The notes beneath the pieces are model-generated. The model was given only the letters and a program-made list of their open reading frames with translations. It was not told where the DNA came from and made no database searches. From assembly GCF_000876015.1 (NCBI RefSeq), contig NZ_BBQM01000018.1, forward strand, positions 62,001 through 126,000: a stretch of DNA of 64,000 nt. Reading direction: 5' to 3'. A program made the translations under genes and the position numbers. Source of the DNA: Cupriavidus basilensis. Lineage in GTDB: Bacteria > Pseudomonadota > Gammaproteobacteria > Burkholderiales > Burkholderiaceae. Numbering within the stretch: the stretch's first letter is position 1; the number at the start of each line of letters is the position of its first letter. Of this stretch, positions 6,861 to 16,772 are shown one piece after another.

Positions 6861-8612
6861 ATGAACAAACTCAAACCCACAATCCTTGCTGCAGTTTGCG
6901 CGTCCATGCTGGGCGCATGCGGTGGTGGCGATGGCAGTGGTGCGCCCGCCGACTCGGCGCCGCCAACCTCCCCCACTTCGCCTGCGACACCAACCCTCAC
7001 CGGAAAGGCCATTGACGGCTACCTCGTTGGCGCCACCGTCTGCCTCGACCAGAACGACAACGGTGCTTGTGACGCCAGCGAACCCACCACCGTGACCGAT
7101 GCCAGTGGCAACTACGGCCTTGTGGTCGCCGACAGTGCAGTCGGCAAGAAGATCCTGGTCGTAGTCGATGCCAACACTCACGACCTGTCTCGCCCCGGTT
7201 ACGTCTTTCCTAGCAGTTTCGTGCTGAGTGCCGTGGTCGACGGTACCCCGATACAGCACATCACTCCGATCACCACCATGTCGCAAGCCTTGATCGAGAG
7301 CGGCAAGAGCCGGGAAGCTGCCCAGAAGGCCATCGTCTCTCTGGTCGGTGGCGTCGTGAATGTTAAGGACGACTACATCGCCACAGGTGACAACGCAGCC
7401 AATGCCTTTGCCGCCGCTGTTGTAGATAAAATCTTGGAACTCGCAGCCGGCGGCCGCAGCGACGCCGACACCGTGCGTGCCGTCATGAACGCCATTGTGA
7501 CCAAGGGCAGCATCGCGGCCGTCACCCTGGCCGATGTCAATGCAGCCAAGACGAAGCCGGTCTACATCAGCGACGTCGACCCGAGCACGTTGCTGGCAGA
7601 CACGATGTATACCTACGCGGGTACGCGTTCGGATTTCGATGCCAACAAGCTAGTATCTGTCGCCGCTATACGTCGCAGTTGGATGCTTAACGGACTGACG
7701 CTCCAATCCAACTACGAAGAGCAAGCACTGTCTACTGATGTGTGGTCACCTAGCAGTACGGGGGCAGCGGCCGTCGCCTATTCGTTTGGTCAATATGCAC
7801 TCAAGACCGATGGCACCTGGGCGCCCTTCACGGCGGCCAGCGATATCGATGGCAACCTCGCTGTGCAAGCCATCAATGGCAATATCGTGACGGCATCGGA
7901 CACGGTGACCGGTATGCCGGTGCGTCTGGAATATCGCCGTACTGTGCTGGATGGAAAATCGTATGTCGATGCCATGCCGGCCGGCACGCAGAGCGACTTC
8001 TTGGCGCTGCTCAATGGTACCTTCACTACGAGCACGACTGGCTACGCCGTGATCACAACGCGCAGCATGGATTCGGTCACGATCAGAGCATCGACTGAGT
8101 GCCACTATGGTGAGAATCCGATCATCGAAGACGGGGTCGTTCAGTGCCCACTGCTGGGCACCCCAGCCAATACCTACACATCAGTGCAGGATGTGTTGAC
8201 CATAGGGCCGGTGCCGTTCCCTCCAATCGGGCCGGGCTACCTTCGCTTTGGCCCGAACGGGCAATTGGCAGTGTATGACAGTAGCGATGCGAGCAAAATC
8301 CTGCTAGACAACACCAAGATCAGCTGGTCGATCTATCCGCGCAATCCGGATGTCATGGTGTTGAACGCCAAGTACGAAGACATCGCAGACGCCGATTCCA
8401 TGCCTCTTTATCTGGATATTCTGTACGACTACCGGCATACATATCGCGATCTTCTCAAGTCTGGCGCAAAATTTGTCATTGCCCTGCACAACGGCCATCT
8501 GCGCTACGGTCTGCTGGTGCCAGCCGGCACGGAAGAACTCACGCCATTGCTCAAAAAGCAAGGCTTTGACCAACTTACGACCGTTATCAAGGCCGCGCTG
8601 TCGACCTGGTAA
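6861..8612 (+). CDS. Large outer-membrane-type lipoprotein
   Basis: This 583-residue protein has a lipoprotein signal with lipobox LGAC (C20). A Gly/Asp-rich and then Pro/Ser/Thr-rich linker leads to a small beta domain at about 47-115 containing ATVCLDQNDNGACDASEP and DASGNYGL, like the calcium-binding or carboxypeptidase-regulatory repeats of surface proteins. The rest (about 120-583) is a mixed region with no motif I know; it contains C-terminal cysteines in CHYGENP and VVQCPLLG that may form a disulfide. Residues after the lipobox (GGGDG) suggest outer membrane sorting. The gene ends at a strong terminator and is probably a single-gene unit. Function unknown; an adhesin or surface-sensing role is possible. 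Confidence 0.75.
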   Translation: MNKLKPTILAAVCASMLGACGGGDGSGAPADSAPPTSPTSPATPTLTGKAIDGYLVGATVCLDQNDNGACDASEPTTVTDASGNYGLVVADSAVGKKILVVVDANTHDLSRPGYVFPSSFVLSAVVDGTPIQHITPITTMSQALIESGKSREAAQKAIVSLVGGVVNVKDDYIATGDNAANAFAAAVVDKILELAAGGRSDADTVRAVMNAIVTKGSIAAVTLADVNAAKTKPVYISDVDPSTLLADTMYTYAGTRSDFDANKLVSVAAIRRSWMLNGLTLQSNYEEQALSTDVWSPSSTGAAAVAYSFGQYALKTDGTWAPFTAASDIDGNLAVQAINGNIVTASDTVTGMPVRLEYRRTVLDGKSYVDAMPAGTQSDFLALLNGTFTTSTTGYAVITTRSMDSVTIRASTECHYGENPIIEDGVVQCPLLGTPANTYTSVQDVLTIGPVPFPPIGPGYLRFGPNGQLAVYDSSDASKILLDNTKISWSIYPRNPDVMVLNAKYEDIADADSMPLYLDILYDYRHTYRDLLKSGAKFVIALHNGHLRYGLLVPAGTEELTPLLKKQGFDQLTTVIKAALSTW

Positions 8613-8623
8613 GACCATGAGCC

Positions 8624-8661
8624 GAGACTGGCTCACCTTCCGGTGGCCAGTCTCTTTTTTT
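8624..8661 (+). terminator. Intrinsic terminator after the lipoprotein gene
   Basis: GAGACTGGC (8624-8632) pairs with GCCAGTCTC (8646-8654), followed by seven T residues (8655-8661). Confidence 0.85.
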
Positions 8662-8780
8662 GCCCTTCATGCATTTGCAGGCGGAGTTATGGCCATCCAT
8701 TGGACTCAGCGAAGCCTTTCACACCGCATAGAAACGAACAATCGCCGGCACCCCTCGCTAGCCATATGCTGTTCTCACTC

Positions 8781-9932
8781 TCAATCGTTTGCCGCGTACT
8801 TGGCGACCCACGCCTTAACCTGCTCTTCATCCCAGCCAACAGCCCCTCCGTTCTGAGCCCCAAGCGGAAAAGATCGAGGGAAGGAGGGATCGAACTGGGC
8901 TGAGCGCGAGTCCATGCGGTTGTAGATAGAACTCCGCCCAAGCCCGGTAAGCTCCATGACGCGAGGCAACCGCGCGACCTTGCCTATCTGTCGCCTCTCG
9001 GCAGCGGGCAAAGACTCCGCCAGATAGCCCGCACCACCGCGGCTTTTCGGCTCACGCAACTCACCTGCCTTGCTGACGACAGGCTTCTCCGTCAATTTCG
9101 GGGTCGTGTGAAGGGGCTCGGTATCCCCTTGAGCTTGCTCTACCTCCGGCATTGCAGCCGAGGTCGCCTTCTGCCCCGACTCAGTCTCTTGCCGTGGGAA
9201 TTGTGCTTCGGTTTCCGCATCGTTGCCCTCAGGAACAAGACCACACCGATCTAAGTATGCAACCGCCTGCTCACGTGGAATATAGCTGCCGGTGGTAAGC
9301 ACCGGGACCGGCACGTACATGCTGTCAACGGCAGCTATGTTGCCACGCTTGAATTCAGCTTGCAGTGCCTCTCGTTGACGTGCCAACACGGCCGCCTGCC
9401 CGTCCCTCCTCCGCTCCATTTCTGCTGTCGTCATCAGCATCGGCTCCCACTCCGGCCGTTCCTTCAGGTCACGGTAGGCCGTCAGAAAAGCAGCGGCCTC
9501 TTCATCAGAGATTGGATACCGCAGTGGTGGCAACTGAGGGAGCACGCCCTCGAGCCAACAACGGTCACTGTCGCTCAGCGCAAAGGGCAGCCACGCCTCC
9601 CGGACTTGATCCTGCGAAGCGTCTACGGGAGATTCCACTGCTCCTTCGCCATCAGGGCACCATGGCTCCAGAATCGACTGGCTATGGAAGAGCGCACCAT
9701 CGGAAATTGGACCCACTTGGAACTCGCCCGCGGGAGGCTGCCCGTTACCATCTGGGAGCCGACGCACGGTGAAGCTGCGTCTTGTTCTCCTCCCGACCAC
9801 ACATCTCATCCCCTCAAGCGGCTGCTCGTCAGCGGGGCAAATGGCCTGAGCTATCGCATGACAGAAATCCGAGAATTCAATCAGGGGGCCAGAAGATAGT
9901 TCGACGCGGACTCGCACGTGTTCCTCTTGCAT
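8781..9932 (-). CDS. AlpA-like DNA-binding protein with long N-terminal region
   Basis: A 383-residue protein. Its last ~65 residues form an AlpA/MerR-type winged helix: VARLPRVMELTGLGRSSIYN (about 320-339), then SFPRSFPLG and AVGWDEEQVKAWV. AlpA proteins activate excision of mobile elements and are usually about 70 residues, so the ~300-residue N-terminal region is unusual. That region starts with a beta-rich part, then contains helical segments (about 145-205) and an acidic, Gln/Glu/Pro-rich linker (about 235-310). The gene is the last one before tRNA-Ser and points away from it. A role in element excision or control is inferred from domain and position. Confidence 0.65.
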   Translation of the reverse strand: MQEEHVRVRVELSSGPLIEFSDFCHAIAQAICPADEQPLEGMRCVVGRRTRRSFTVRRLPDGNGQPPAGEFQVGPISDGALFHSQSILEPWCPDGEGAVESPVDASQDQVREAWLPFALSDSDRCWLEGVLPQLPPLRYPISDEEAAAFLTAYRDLKERPEWEPMLMTTAEMERRRDGQAAVLARQREALQAEFKRGNIAAVDSMYVPVPVLTTGSYIPREQAVAYLDRCGLVPEGNDAETEAQFPRQETESGQKATSAAMPEVEQAQGDTEPLHTTPKLTEKPVVSKAGELREPKSRGGAGYLAESLPAAERRQIGKVARLPRVMELTGLGRSSIYNRMDSRSAQFDPSFPRSFPLGAQNGGAVGWDEEQVKAWVAKYAAND

Positions 9933-10021
9933 TGGTGGTCAATGACTTCGAGAGTACACGAGGAAAGGCTGACAACCGCCGGGATAGGCTCCATCTGATG
10001 ATGGGCTGGCTGATGGGCCAG

Positions 10022-10060
10022 AAAAAACAAAACCCCGGAAGACCGCAATCTTCCGGGGTT
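10022..10060 (-). terminator. Terminator of tRNA-Ser
   Basis: A perfect 12-bp stem (10031-10042 with 10049-10060) and 6-base loop, followed on the minus strand by a T-rich tract (complement of 10022-10030). It lies 13 bases beyond the tRNA 3' end. Confidence 0.88.
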
Positions 10061-10073
10061 CTGCCGCCATTGC

Positions 10074-10167
10074 TGGCGGAGACGGAGGGATTCGAACCCT
10101 CGATCCAGGTTTTGGCCCGGATGCTCCCTTAGCAGGGGAGTGCCTTCGACCTCTCGGCCACGTCTCC
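10074..10167 (-). tRNA. tRNA-Ser (anticodon GCU)
   Basis: The 94-base gene folds as a class II tRNA. The 7-bp acceptor stem GGAGACG pairs with CGTCTCC, the discriminator is G and the CCA is encoded. The anticodon arm CTCCC-CTGCTAA-GGGAG gives GCT (10131-10133 on the plus strand), and a long variable arm follows. It reads AGC/AGU serine codons. It has its own promoter (10211-10239) and terminator. It marks the border between accessory DNA on its 3' side and core genes on its 5' side, so it is the natural candidate for an element attachment site. Confidence 0.95.
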
Positions 10168-10177
10168 CAAACCTGCC

Positions 10178-10201
10178 GTTGTGTGAGGGAGGCCACACAA
10201 C
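10178..10201 (-). repeat. Inverted repeat in the tRNA-Ser leader
   Basis: GTTGTGTG (10178-10185) and CACACAAC (10194-10201) pair perfectly around 8 bases, 10 bases upstream of the mature tRNA 5' end. It would form a stem in the precursor leader. Confidence 0.5.
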
Positions 10202-10210
10202 GAAGCGCGT

Positions 10211-10239
10211 ATTCTATCGGGGTGTTTTCGATTGGTCAA
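10211..10239 (-). promoter_or_regulatory. Sigma-70 promoter of tRNA-Ser
   Basis: On the minus strand TTGACC (complement of 10234-10239) and TAGAAT (complement of 10211-10216) are 17 bases apart, a near-consensus pair. Transcription would start roughly 35 bases before the mature tRNA. Confidence 0.8.
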
Positions 10240-10320
10240 CGAAGTTTCGATGACCGGCCGCAAAAATTTGTGCACCCCGGCAAAACGTGCGGCGGGCCGG
10301 ATGCGGCCTGCCGCGCCGGA

Positions 10321-11571
10321 TCACGCCTGATCCAGCTCGAACACCTTGTGCAGTGCGCGCACCGCGAGTTCCATGTACTTCTCGTCGATCAGCACCGAGA
10401 TCTTGATTTCCGAGGTGGAGATCATCTGGATGTTGATGCCTTCCTCGGACAGCGTGCGGAACATCTTGCTGGCGATGCCGACGTGCGAGCGCATGCCCAC
10501 GCCGACCACCGAGACCTTCGACACCTTGGGGTCGCCCGACACGCTGGCGGCGCCGATGTGGCCCTTCACGCCGTCGTTCAGGATGGACAGCGCGCGCTGG
10601 TATTCGCCGCGCGGCACGGTGAAGGTGAAGTCGGTCTTGCCGTCGACGGACTGGTTCTGGATGATCATGTCGACGTCGATGTTGGCGTCGGCGATCGGGC
10701 CCAGGATCTGGTAGGCGATGCCGGGCTTGTCGGGCACGCCCAGGACGGTGATCTTGGCCTCGTCACGGGCAAAGGCGATGCCGGAGATGACGGCTGCTTC
10801 CATGTCAGACTCTTCCTCAAAAGTGATCAGCGTGCCCGAGTGCATTTCTTTCTCGAGCGGCATCAGGGGGTCGGTCAGCGACGACAGCACGCGGGTCTTC
10901 ACGCGGTACTTGCCGGCGAACTCCACCGAGCGGATCTGCAGCACCTTGGAGCCGAGGCTGGCCATTTCCAGCATTTCCTCGAAGGTGATCTTGTCCAGGC
11001 GGCGGGCGTCCTCGACCACGCGCGGATCGGTCGTGTAGACGCCGTCCACGTCGGTGTAGATCAGGCATTCGTCGGCTTCGATGGCGGCGGCGATGGCCAC
11101 GGCCGAGGTATCCGAGCCGCCGCGGCCGAGCGTGGTGATGTTGCCTTCGTCGTCGATGCCCTGGAAGCCGGTGATGACGACCACGCGCCCGGCATCGACG
11201 TCGGCGAGGATGCGCTCGTCGTCGATCGATTCGATGCGGGCCTTGGTGAAGGCCGAATCGGTTTTCACGGGCACTTGCCAGCCGGTGTAGCTGATGGCGT
11301 CGATGCCCTCGCCTTGCAGCGCGATGGCCAGCAGCGCCACGCTGGCCTGTTCGCCGGTGGAGGCCAGCATATCCAGTTCGCGCGGGTTCGGCTGGGCCGA
11401 GATTTCCCTGGCGAGGCCGAGCAGGCGATTGGTCTCGCCCGACATGGCCGAAGGCACCACGACTACGCGGTGGCCGGCGCGATGCCATTTGGCAACGCGC
11501 TTGGCGACATTCTTGATGCGTTCCGGAGAACCCATCGAAGTGCCGCCGTATTTGTGAACGATGAGAGCCAT
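10321..11571 (-). CDS. lysC: Aspartate kinase
   Basis: This 416-residue enzyme phosphorylates aspartate, the first step to lysine, methionine, threonine and diaminopimelate. It has the amino-acid kinase motif KYGGTSMGS (7-15), the FTKARIES segment, GRGGSDTSAVAIAA, and two C-terminal ACT domains with VGVGMRSHVGIASKMF and NIQMISTSEIKISVLI that bind the feedback inhibitors. The length is usual for a monofunctional enzyme of the Ralstonia/Cupriavidus type. The start at 11571 (MALIVHKYGG) fits family N-termini. It is the last gene of the run cysS–glycosylase–accA–tilS–lysC and works in the same pathway as dapA at 32-33 kb. Confidence 0.97.
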   Translation of the reverse strand: MALIVHKYGGTSMGSPERIKNVAKRVAKWHRAGHRVVVVPSAMSGETNRLLGLAREISAQPNPRELDMLASTGEQASVALLAIALQGEGIDAISYTGWQVPVKTDSAFTKARIESIDDERILADVDAGRVVVITGFQGIDDEGNITTLGRGGSDTSAVAIAAAIEADECLIYTDVDGVYTTDPRVVEDARRLDKITFEEMLEMASLGSKVLQIRSVEFAGKYRVKTRVLSSLTDPLMPLEKEMHSGTLITFEEESDMEAAVISGIAFARDEAKITVLGVPDKPGIAYQILGPIADANIDVDMIIQNQSVDGKTDFTFTVPRGEYQRALSILNDGVKGHIGAASVSGDPKVSKVSVVGVGMRSHVGIASKMFRTLSEEGINIQMISTSEIKISVLIDEKYMELAVRALHKVFELDQA

Positions 11572-11702
11572 CTTCTTGTCGACGCCAGCGATTGTGCAAA
11601 ACCTCTGAAAATACACGAAGAGGCGTGCCGAGGCAAGGCGCGGGCGGCCCGAGGAGGCGCCGGCCGATGTGGAGGGCGGTGCGCACCCGCGCCGGATGCG
11701 GC

Positions 11703-13151
11703 CTATTCGGCGGCCGGCACCCCGCCCTGCCACGCCAACCATTCGATCCGCCAGCGCGGCGCGGCCGGCGCCTGCGGCCACCGGCGGTGCATGCCGAGGC
11801 CGGCCGCGAACACCAGCTGGCCGCCGGCCCACAGCAGCGGCAGGTGCGCGCGCCGCGCCGCCGGCACGCCAGCTTCCTGGTAGGCCTGCTTGAGCGCGCG
11901 CGCGGGGCCGCCGGGGCGCAGCACGATGCGTTCCCCGCCCTGCCGCGCGGCCAGGCGCAGCGGCTCGCGCAGCACGGCCTCGGGCACGCCGAAGGTGTCG
12001 TCGCGCGTGAAGCGCAGCTCGCCGCGCCACGACGACGCGGGCAGGCTCGCCTCGCCGTTCCAGCGCAGGGCCAGTTCCGGCGGGGACACATCCGGCTCGG
12101 CGCGGCAGGCCAGCACGCGGCCCTGGAAACGCCGCAGCACCAGCGCTTCGTGACGGATGGCGGGCTCGCCGCCGTCGTGCCGGATCAGCTGCGCGCGCAT
12201 GGCGGACAGCCGCGCGGTGGACGGCGCCTGCGTGCCGAGCTCGCGCAGCCACAGGCGCAGCACGGCGTCGGCCTGGGCCGCGGACAACGCGCGCAGCCCG
12301 GCGAGGTCGAGTTCGGCCACGGTGGCGGCGTCGCGCGGCGGGCGCACCAGCGGCGCCATCCATTCCGTGGCGAGCGCGTCGAGCAGTTCGCCGGCCTGCG
12401 CGAGGTGCGCGGCGGCCTGCGCCACGTTGGCGCGCAGCGCCGGGAACGCCTCGGCCAGCGCCGGCATGTGCTGGCGCAGCGCGTTGCGGGCGAAACGCGG
12501 GTCGTGGTTGGAGGGGTCGTCGATCCACGGCAGCGCGTGGACCGCGCAGTAGGCGTCGATCTGGTCGCGGCCCGCGTCGAGCCAGGGGCGCAGCAGCACG
12601 ATCTGCCGGTCCGCGCCCATGCGCCGCAGGCGCGGCATGCCGCCCAGCCCGGCCAGGCCGCTGCCGCGGAACAGGCGCAGCAGCACGGTCTCGGCCTGGT
12701 CGTCCTGGTGATGGGCGAACAGCAGCAGGTGCGCGCCGGCCTCGCCGCACATGGCTTCGAGCGCGGCGTAGCGCGCGCGCCGCGCGGCGGCTTCGAGGCC
12801 TTCGCCGTGCTGCTGGCCGACGGTGACGCGGCGGCTCAGGAACGGCACCTGCCAGTCGCGGCACAGCGACGCGCAGAACGCGTCCCACTCGTCGGCGCGG
12901 GCCTGCAGGCCGTGGTGCACGTGCAGCGCCACCACGCGCAGCGGCAGCGCGGCGGCGCACACCGCCGCGCGCAGCGCGTGCAGCAGCGCGACCGAGTCGC
13001 GCCCGCCCGACAGCGCCACCGCCACCGTGCCGCTCCGCTCGCCGGGGCCAGAAACGACAAAGGCCGCACCGGCCTGGAGGGCCTGTGCGACCTTGTCGGT
13101 CAAGCCGGCGGACGGATCAGCCCGCCGTGCCGGATTCCTTGAACTTGCCAT
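11703..13151 (-). CDS. tilS: tRNA(Ile)-lysidine synthase
   Basis: This 482-residue PP-loop ATPase adds lysine to C34 of tRNA-Ile(CAU) so that it reads AUA. The ATP motif ALSGGRDSVALLHAL lies at about 45-59, and ALHVHHGL, HHQDDQAETVLLRL, RPWLD and DDPSNHDPRFARNALR follow as in other TilS proteins. The C-terminal substrate-recognition region runs to the end (WLAWQGG). The start overlaps the accA stop by 35 bases; a shorter start further in is possible since the first ~40 residues are poorly conserved. The protein is essential in most bacteria. Confidence 0.93.
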   Translation of the reverse strand: MASSRNPARRADPSAGLTDKVAQALQAGAAFVVSGPGERSGTVAVALSGGRDSVALLHALRAAVCAAALPLRVVALHVHHGLQARADEWDAFCASLCRDWQVPFLSRRVTVGQQHGEGLEAAARRARYAALEAMCGEAGAHLLLFAHHQDDQAETVLLRLFRGSGLAGLGGMPRLRRMGADRQIVLLRPWLDAGRDQIDAYCAVHALPWIDDPSNHDPRFARNALRQHMPALAEAFPALRANVAQAAAHLAQAGELLDALATEWMAPLVRPPRDAATVAELDLAGLRALSAAQADAVLRLWLRELGTQAPSTARLSAMRAQLIRHDGGEPAIRHEALVLRRFQGRVLACRAEPDVSPPELALRWNGEASLPASSWRGELRFTRDDTFGVPEAVLREPLRLAARQGGERIVLRPGGPARALKQAYQEAGVPAARRAHLPLLWAGGQLVFAAGLGMHRRWPQAPAAPRWRIEWLAWQGGVPAAE

Positions 13152-14088
13152 AGGCCAGCAAGCGCGCGTGGCGGCGCGCCTGCAGCTCCTTCACGTCCAT
13201 GCCCTGGAACTGGCGCAGCGAATCGGCCAGCGAGCGCTTGAGCATGGCGGCCATGCCCTTGGCGTCGCGGTGCGCGCCGCCGAGCGGCTCGCTGACGATC
13301 TTGTCGATCAGGCCGAGCGCCTTGAGGCGGTGCGCGGTCAGGCCCAGCGCCTCGGCGGCTTCGGGCGCCTTCTCGGCGGTCTTCCACAGGATCGAGGCGC
13401 AGCCTTCCGGCGAGATCACGGCGTAGGTGGCGAACTGCAGCATCTGCACCACGTCGCCCACGGCGATCGCCAGCGCGCCGCCGGAGCCGCCTTCGCCGAT
13501 GATGGTGGCGATCAGGGGCACCTTGAGGCCGGCCATCACGTAGAGGTTGTGGCCGATGGCCTCGGACTGCCCGCGCTCTTCGGCGTCGATGCCGGGGAAT
13601 GCGCCCGGGGTGTCGACGAAGGTGAAGATCGGCAGGCCGAACTTGTCCGCCAGCTCCATCAGGCGCTTGGCCTTGCGGTAGCCTTCGGGCTTGGACATGC
13701 CGAAGTTGCGCAGCGCGCGCTCCTTGGTGTCGCGGCCCTTCTGGTGGCCGATCACCATGCAGGCCTGGCCGTTGAAGCGGGCCAGCCCGCCCACGATGGA
13801 GAGATCGTCGGCAAACGCGCGGTCACCGTGCAGCTCGTGGAAATCGGTGAAGATTTCGCGCACGTAGTCCAGCGTGTAGGGACGCTGCGGATGCCGGGCG
13901 ATCTGCGCCACCTGCCACGGGGTCAGGTTGGCGTAGATGTCCTTGGTAAGCTGCTGGCTCTTGCCGGCCAGCCGCGAGATTTCTTCGGAGATGTCGACAG
14001 CCGAATCGTCCTGCACGAAACGCAGTTCTTCGATCTTTGCCTCGAGTTCGGCAATGGGCTGCTCAAAATCCAGGAAGGTGGTTTTCAT
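13117..14088 (-). CDS. accA: Acetyl-CoA carboxylase carboxyltransferase subunit alpha
   Basis: The 323-residue alpha subunit pairs with AccD to move the carboxyl group from biotin to acetyl-CoA, making malonyl-CoA for fatty acid synthesis. The start MKTTFLDFEQPIAELE matches the family N-terminus, so the ATG at 14088 is chosen over one 9 bases upstream. GDRAFADD, MVIGHQKGRDT, FGMSKPEGYRKA, TFVDTPGAFPG, GEGGSGGALAI and YAVISPEGCASILWK are all present in order. It overlaps tilS, so the two are probably co-transcribed. Confidence 0.97.
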   Translation of the reverse strand: MKTTFLDFEQPIAELEAKIEELRFVQDDSAVDISEEISRLAGKSQQLTKDIYANLTPWQVAQIARHPQRPYTLDYVREIFTDFHELHGDRAFADDLSIVGGLARFNGQACMVIGHQKGRDTKERALRNFGMSKPEGYRKAKRLMELADKFGLPIFTFVDTPGAFPGIDAEERGQSEAIGHNLYVMAGLKVPLIATIIGEGGSGGALAIAVGDVVQMLQFATYAVISPEGCASILWKTAEKAPEAAEALGLTAHRLKALGLIDKIVSEPLGGAHRDAKGMAAMLKRSLADSLRQFQGMDVKELQARRHARLLAYGKFKESGTAG

Positions 14089-14204
14089 GAGAATCACACG
14101 TACCTGTCTGTGAAGGGGCGCATTCTACCGGAATTCGCCCGCTGAACCGCAAGTCTGCGGATGCAGTCTCGCGCACTTCCTTGCAAATTCTGCGCCCCGT
14201 CAGG

Positions 14205-15040
14205 CTAATAGGTCACTGGCAGCGGGTCAAGGCTGCGCCACATGTACCAGGTGGCCACGGTGCGCCAGGGCTCCCAGTTGGCGGCAACCTCGCGCGCCTC
14301 ACTGCGCGTGACGGGCTCGCCGCTGAAATAATTAGCCGAAATGGCGTTGATCAGGCCGACGTCGTCGAGCGGCAGCACGTTGGGCCGCATCAGGTTGAAC
14401 ATCAGGAACATCTCGGCGGTCCAGCGGCCGATGCCGCGGATCTGCGTGAGCTCGGCGATGACCGCTTCGTCGTCCATCTCCGCCCAGCTTCCCACGTGCA
14501 CGCGCCCGGCCTTGAAGTGCTCGGCGAGGTCGACGATGTACTCGGCCTTGCGGCGCGACAGGCCGCACCCGGCCAGGCTCTCGTGCCCGGCCTTGAGCAT
14601 CTGCGCCGGCGTCAGCCGGGGACAGAGCGCCGCCAGCCGCTCCCACACGGTCTGCGCGGCCTTGACCGAGATCTGCTGGCCGACCACCGAGCGGGCCAGC
14701 GTGATGAAGGGGTCGCCGCGCGAGATCAGGTGCGCGGGGCCGTAGGTGGGGATCATCTTGCGCAGGATGCGGTCGCGCTTCATCAGGTCGGCGCAGGCCT
14801 CGTCCCAGTAGGCGGGACGCACCGCGTCGACCACGGCCTCGACCGGCAGCGGCACCGCCTGCGCCTCGGGCAGCGCGGGCGCCTTGGCGGCGCGCGCGCC
14901 GGCCTTAGGCGCCGGCTTCACCGGCTTGGCGGCGGCCTTGGCCGCGCCTGCGGCCTTGGCCGGCCGGGGCGCGGCGGCCTTGCCGGCCGCGGCGGTCTTG
15001 GCCGGCGCCGCGGGCGGCACCGTCTTGCGCGCGGCAGCGT

Positions 15041-15056
<16 letters not shown>
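14205..15056 (-). CDS. DNA-3-methyladenine glycosylase, AlkA type
   Basis: This HhH-GPD base-excision glycosylase of about 283 residues removes alkylated bases. The fold core starts near residue 75; SVVGQQIS (123-130), the helix-hairpin-helix LTQIRGIGRWTAEMF (203-217) and the catalytic aspartate in LPLDDVG (228-234) are present. The first ~70 residues are almost entirely Ala, Pro and Lys, like a histone H1 tail, and probably give non-specific DNA binding. The start is uncertain: a GTG at 15056 inside the end of cysS is used here, and a TTG at 15044 is an alternative. Its translation is likely coupled to cysS. Confidence 0.85.
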
Positions 15057-16429
<1,373 letters not shown>

Positions 16430-16772
16430 GAAACGAGGTGAATGGAAGAGAAATCCTGCCGGCAGCATGACAGGTTGCGACAGCGACGGCACAACAGGGC
16501 ACAGCGACACGGCCAGGCGACAAGGCGACAATCGCGCCAGATCGTCACGCCATTGTCGCGCCATTCGCGAGTCCGGCGATTTGCGCCCGGGCAAATTCCG
16601 GCGCGCCCCATATCTTACCGGAAGCGCCCGCCCGCCGTGACGCGCCCCGCGCCTCGCGGCGCACCACGGCGGCGCCCGGAGGCGGCCCGCCGCGCGCCCG
16701 CACAAGCGGCAAAGCGCGGCCCGCGGGCCGCGCTTTGCTAGAATGCCGCGGAGTATAACGGACCGCCCTTAC
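16430..16772. other. Divergent intergenic region between cysS and the TPR gene
   Basis: This 343-bp gap has no supportable gene. It holds several scattered GCGACA hexamers (about 16480-16560), the divergent promoters of cysS and the TPR gene, and a perfect 30-bp palindrome at 16709-16738. Confidence 0.6.
16709..16738. repeat. Perfect 30-bp palindrome upstream of the TPR gene
   Basis: The sequence from GCAAAGCGCGG to CCGCGCTTTGC is its own reverse complement over all 30 bases. A TAGAAT hexamer (16739-16744) follows directly. It could be a protein site or a strong stem with no loop; it is not a classic terminator because no T tract follows on either strand. Confidence 0.7.

Noticed and set aside
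11572..12960. A minus-strand frame running from tilS into lysC, suggesting a fused protein
   Set aside because: The added residues are out-of-frame tilS; lysC has its own start at 11571 that matches the family.
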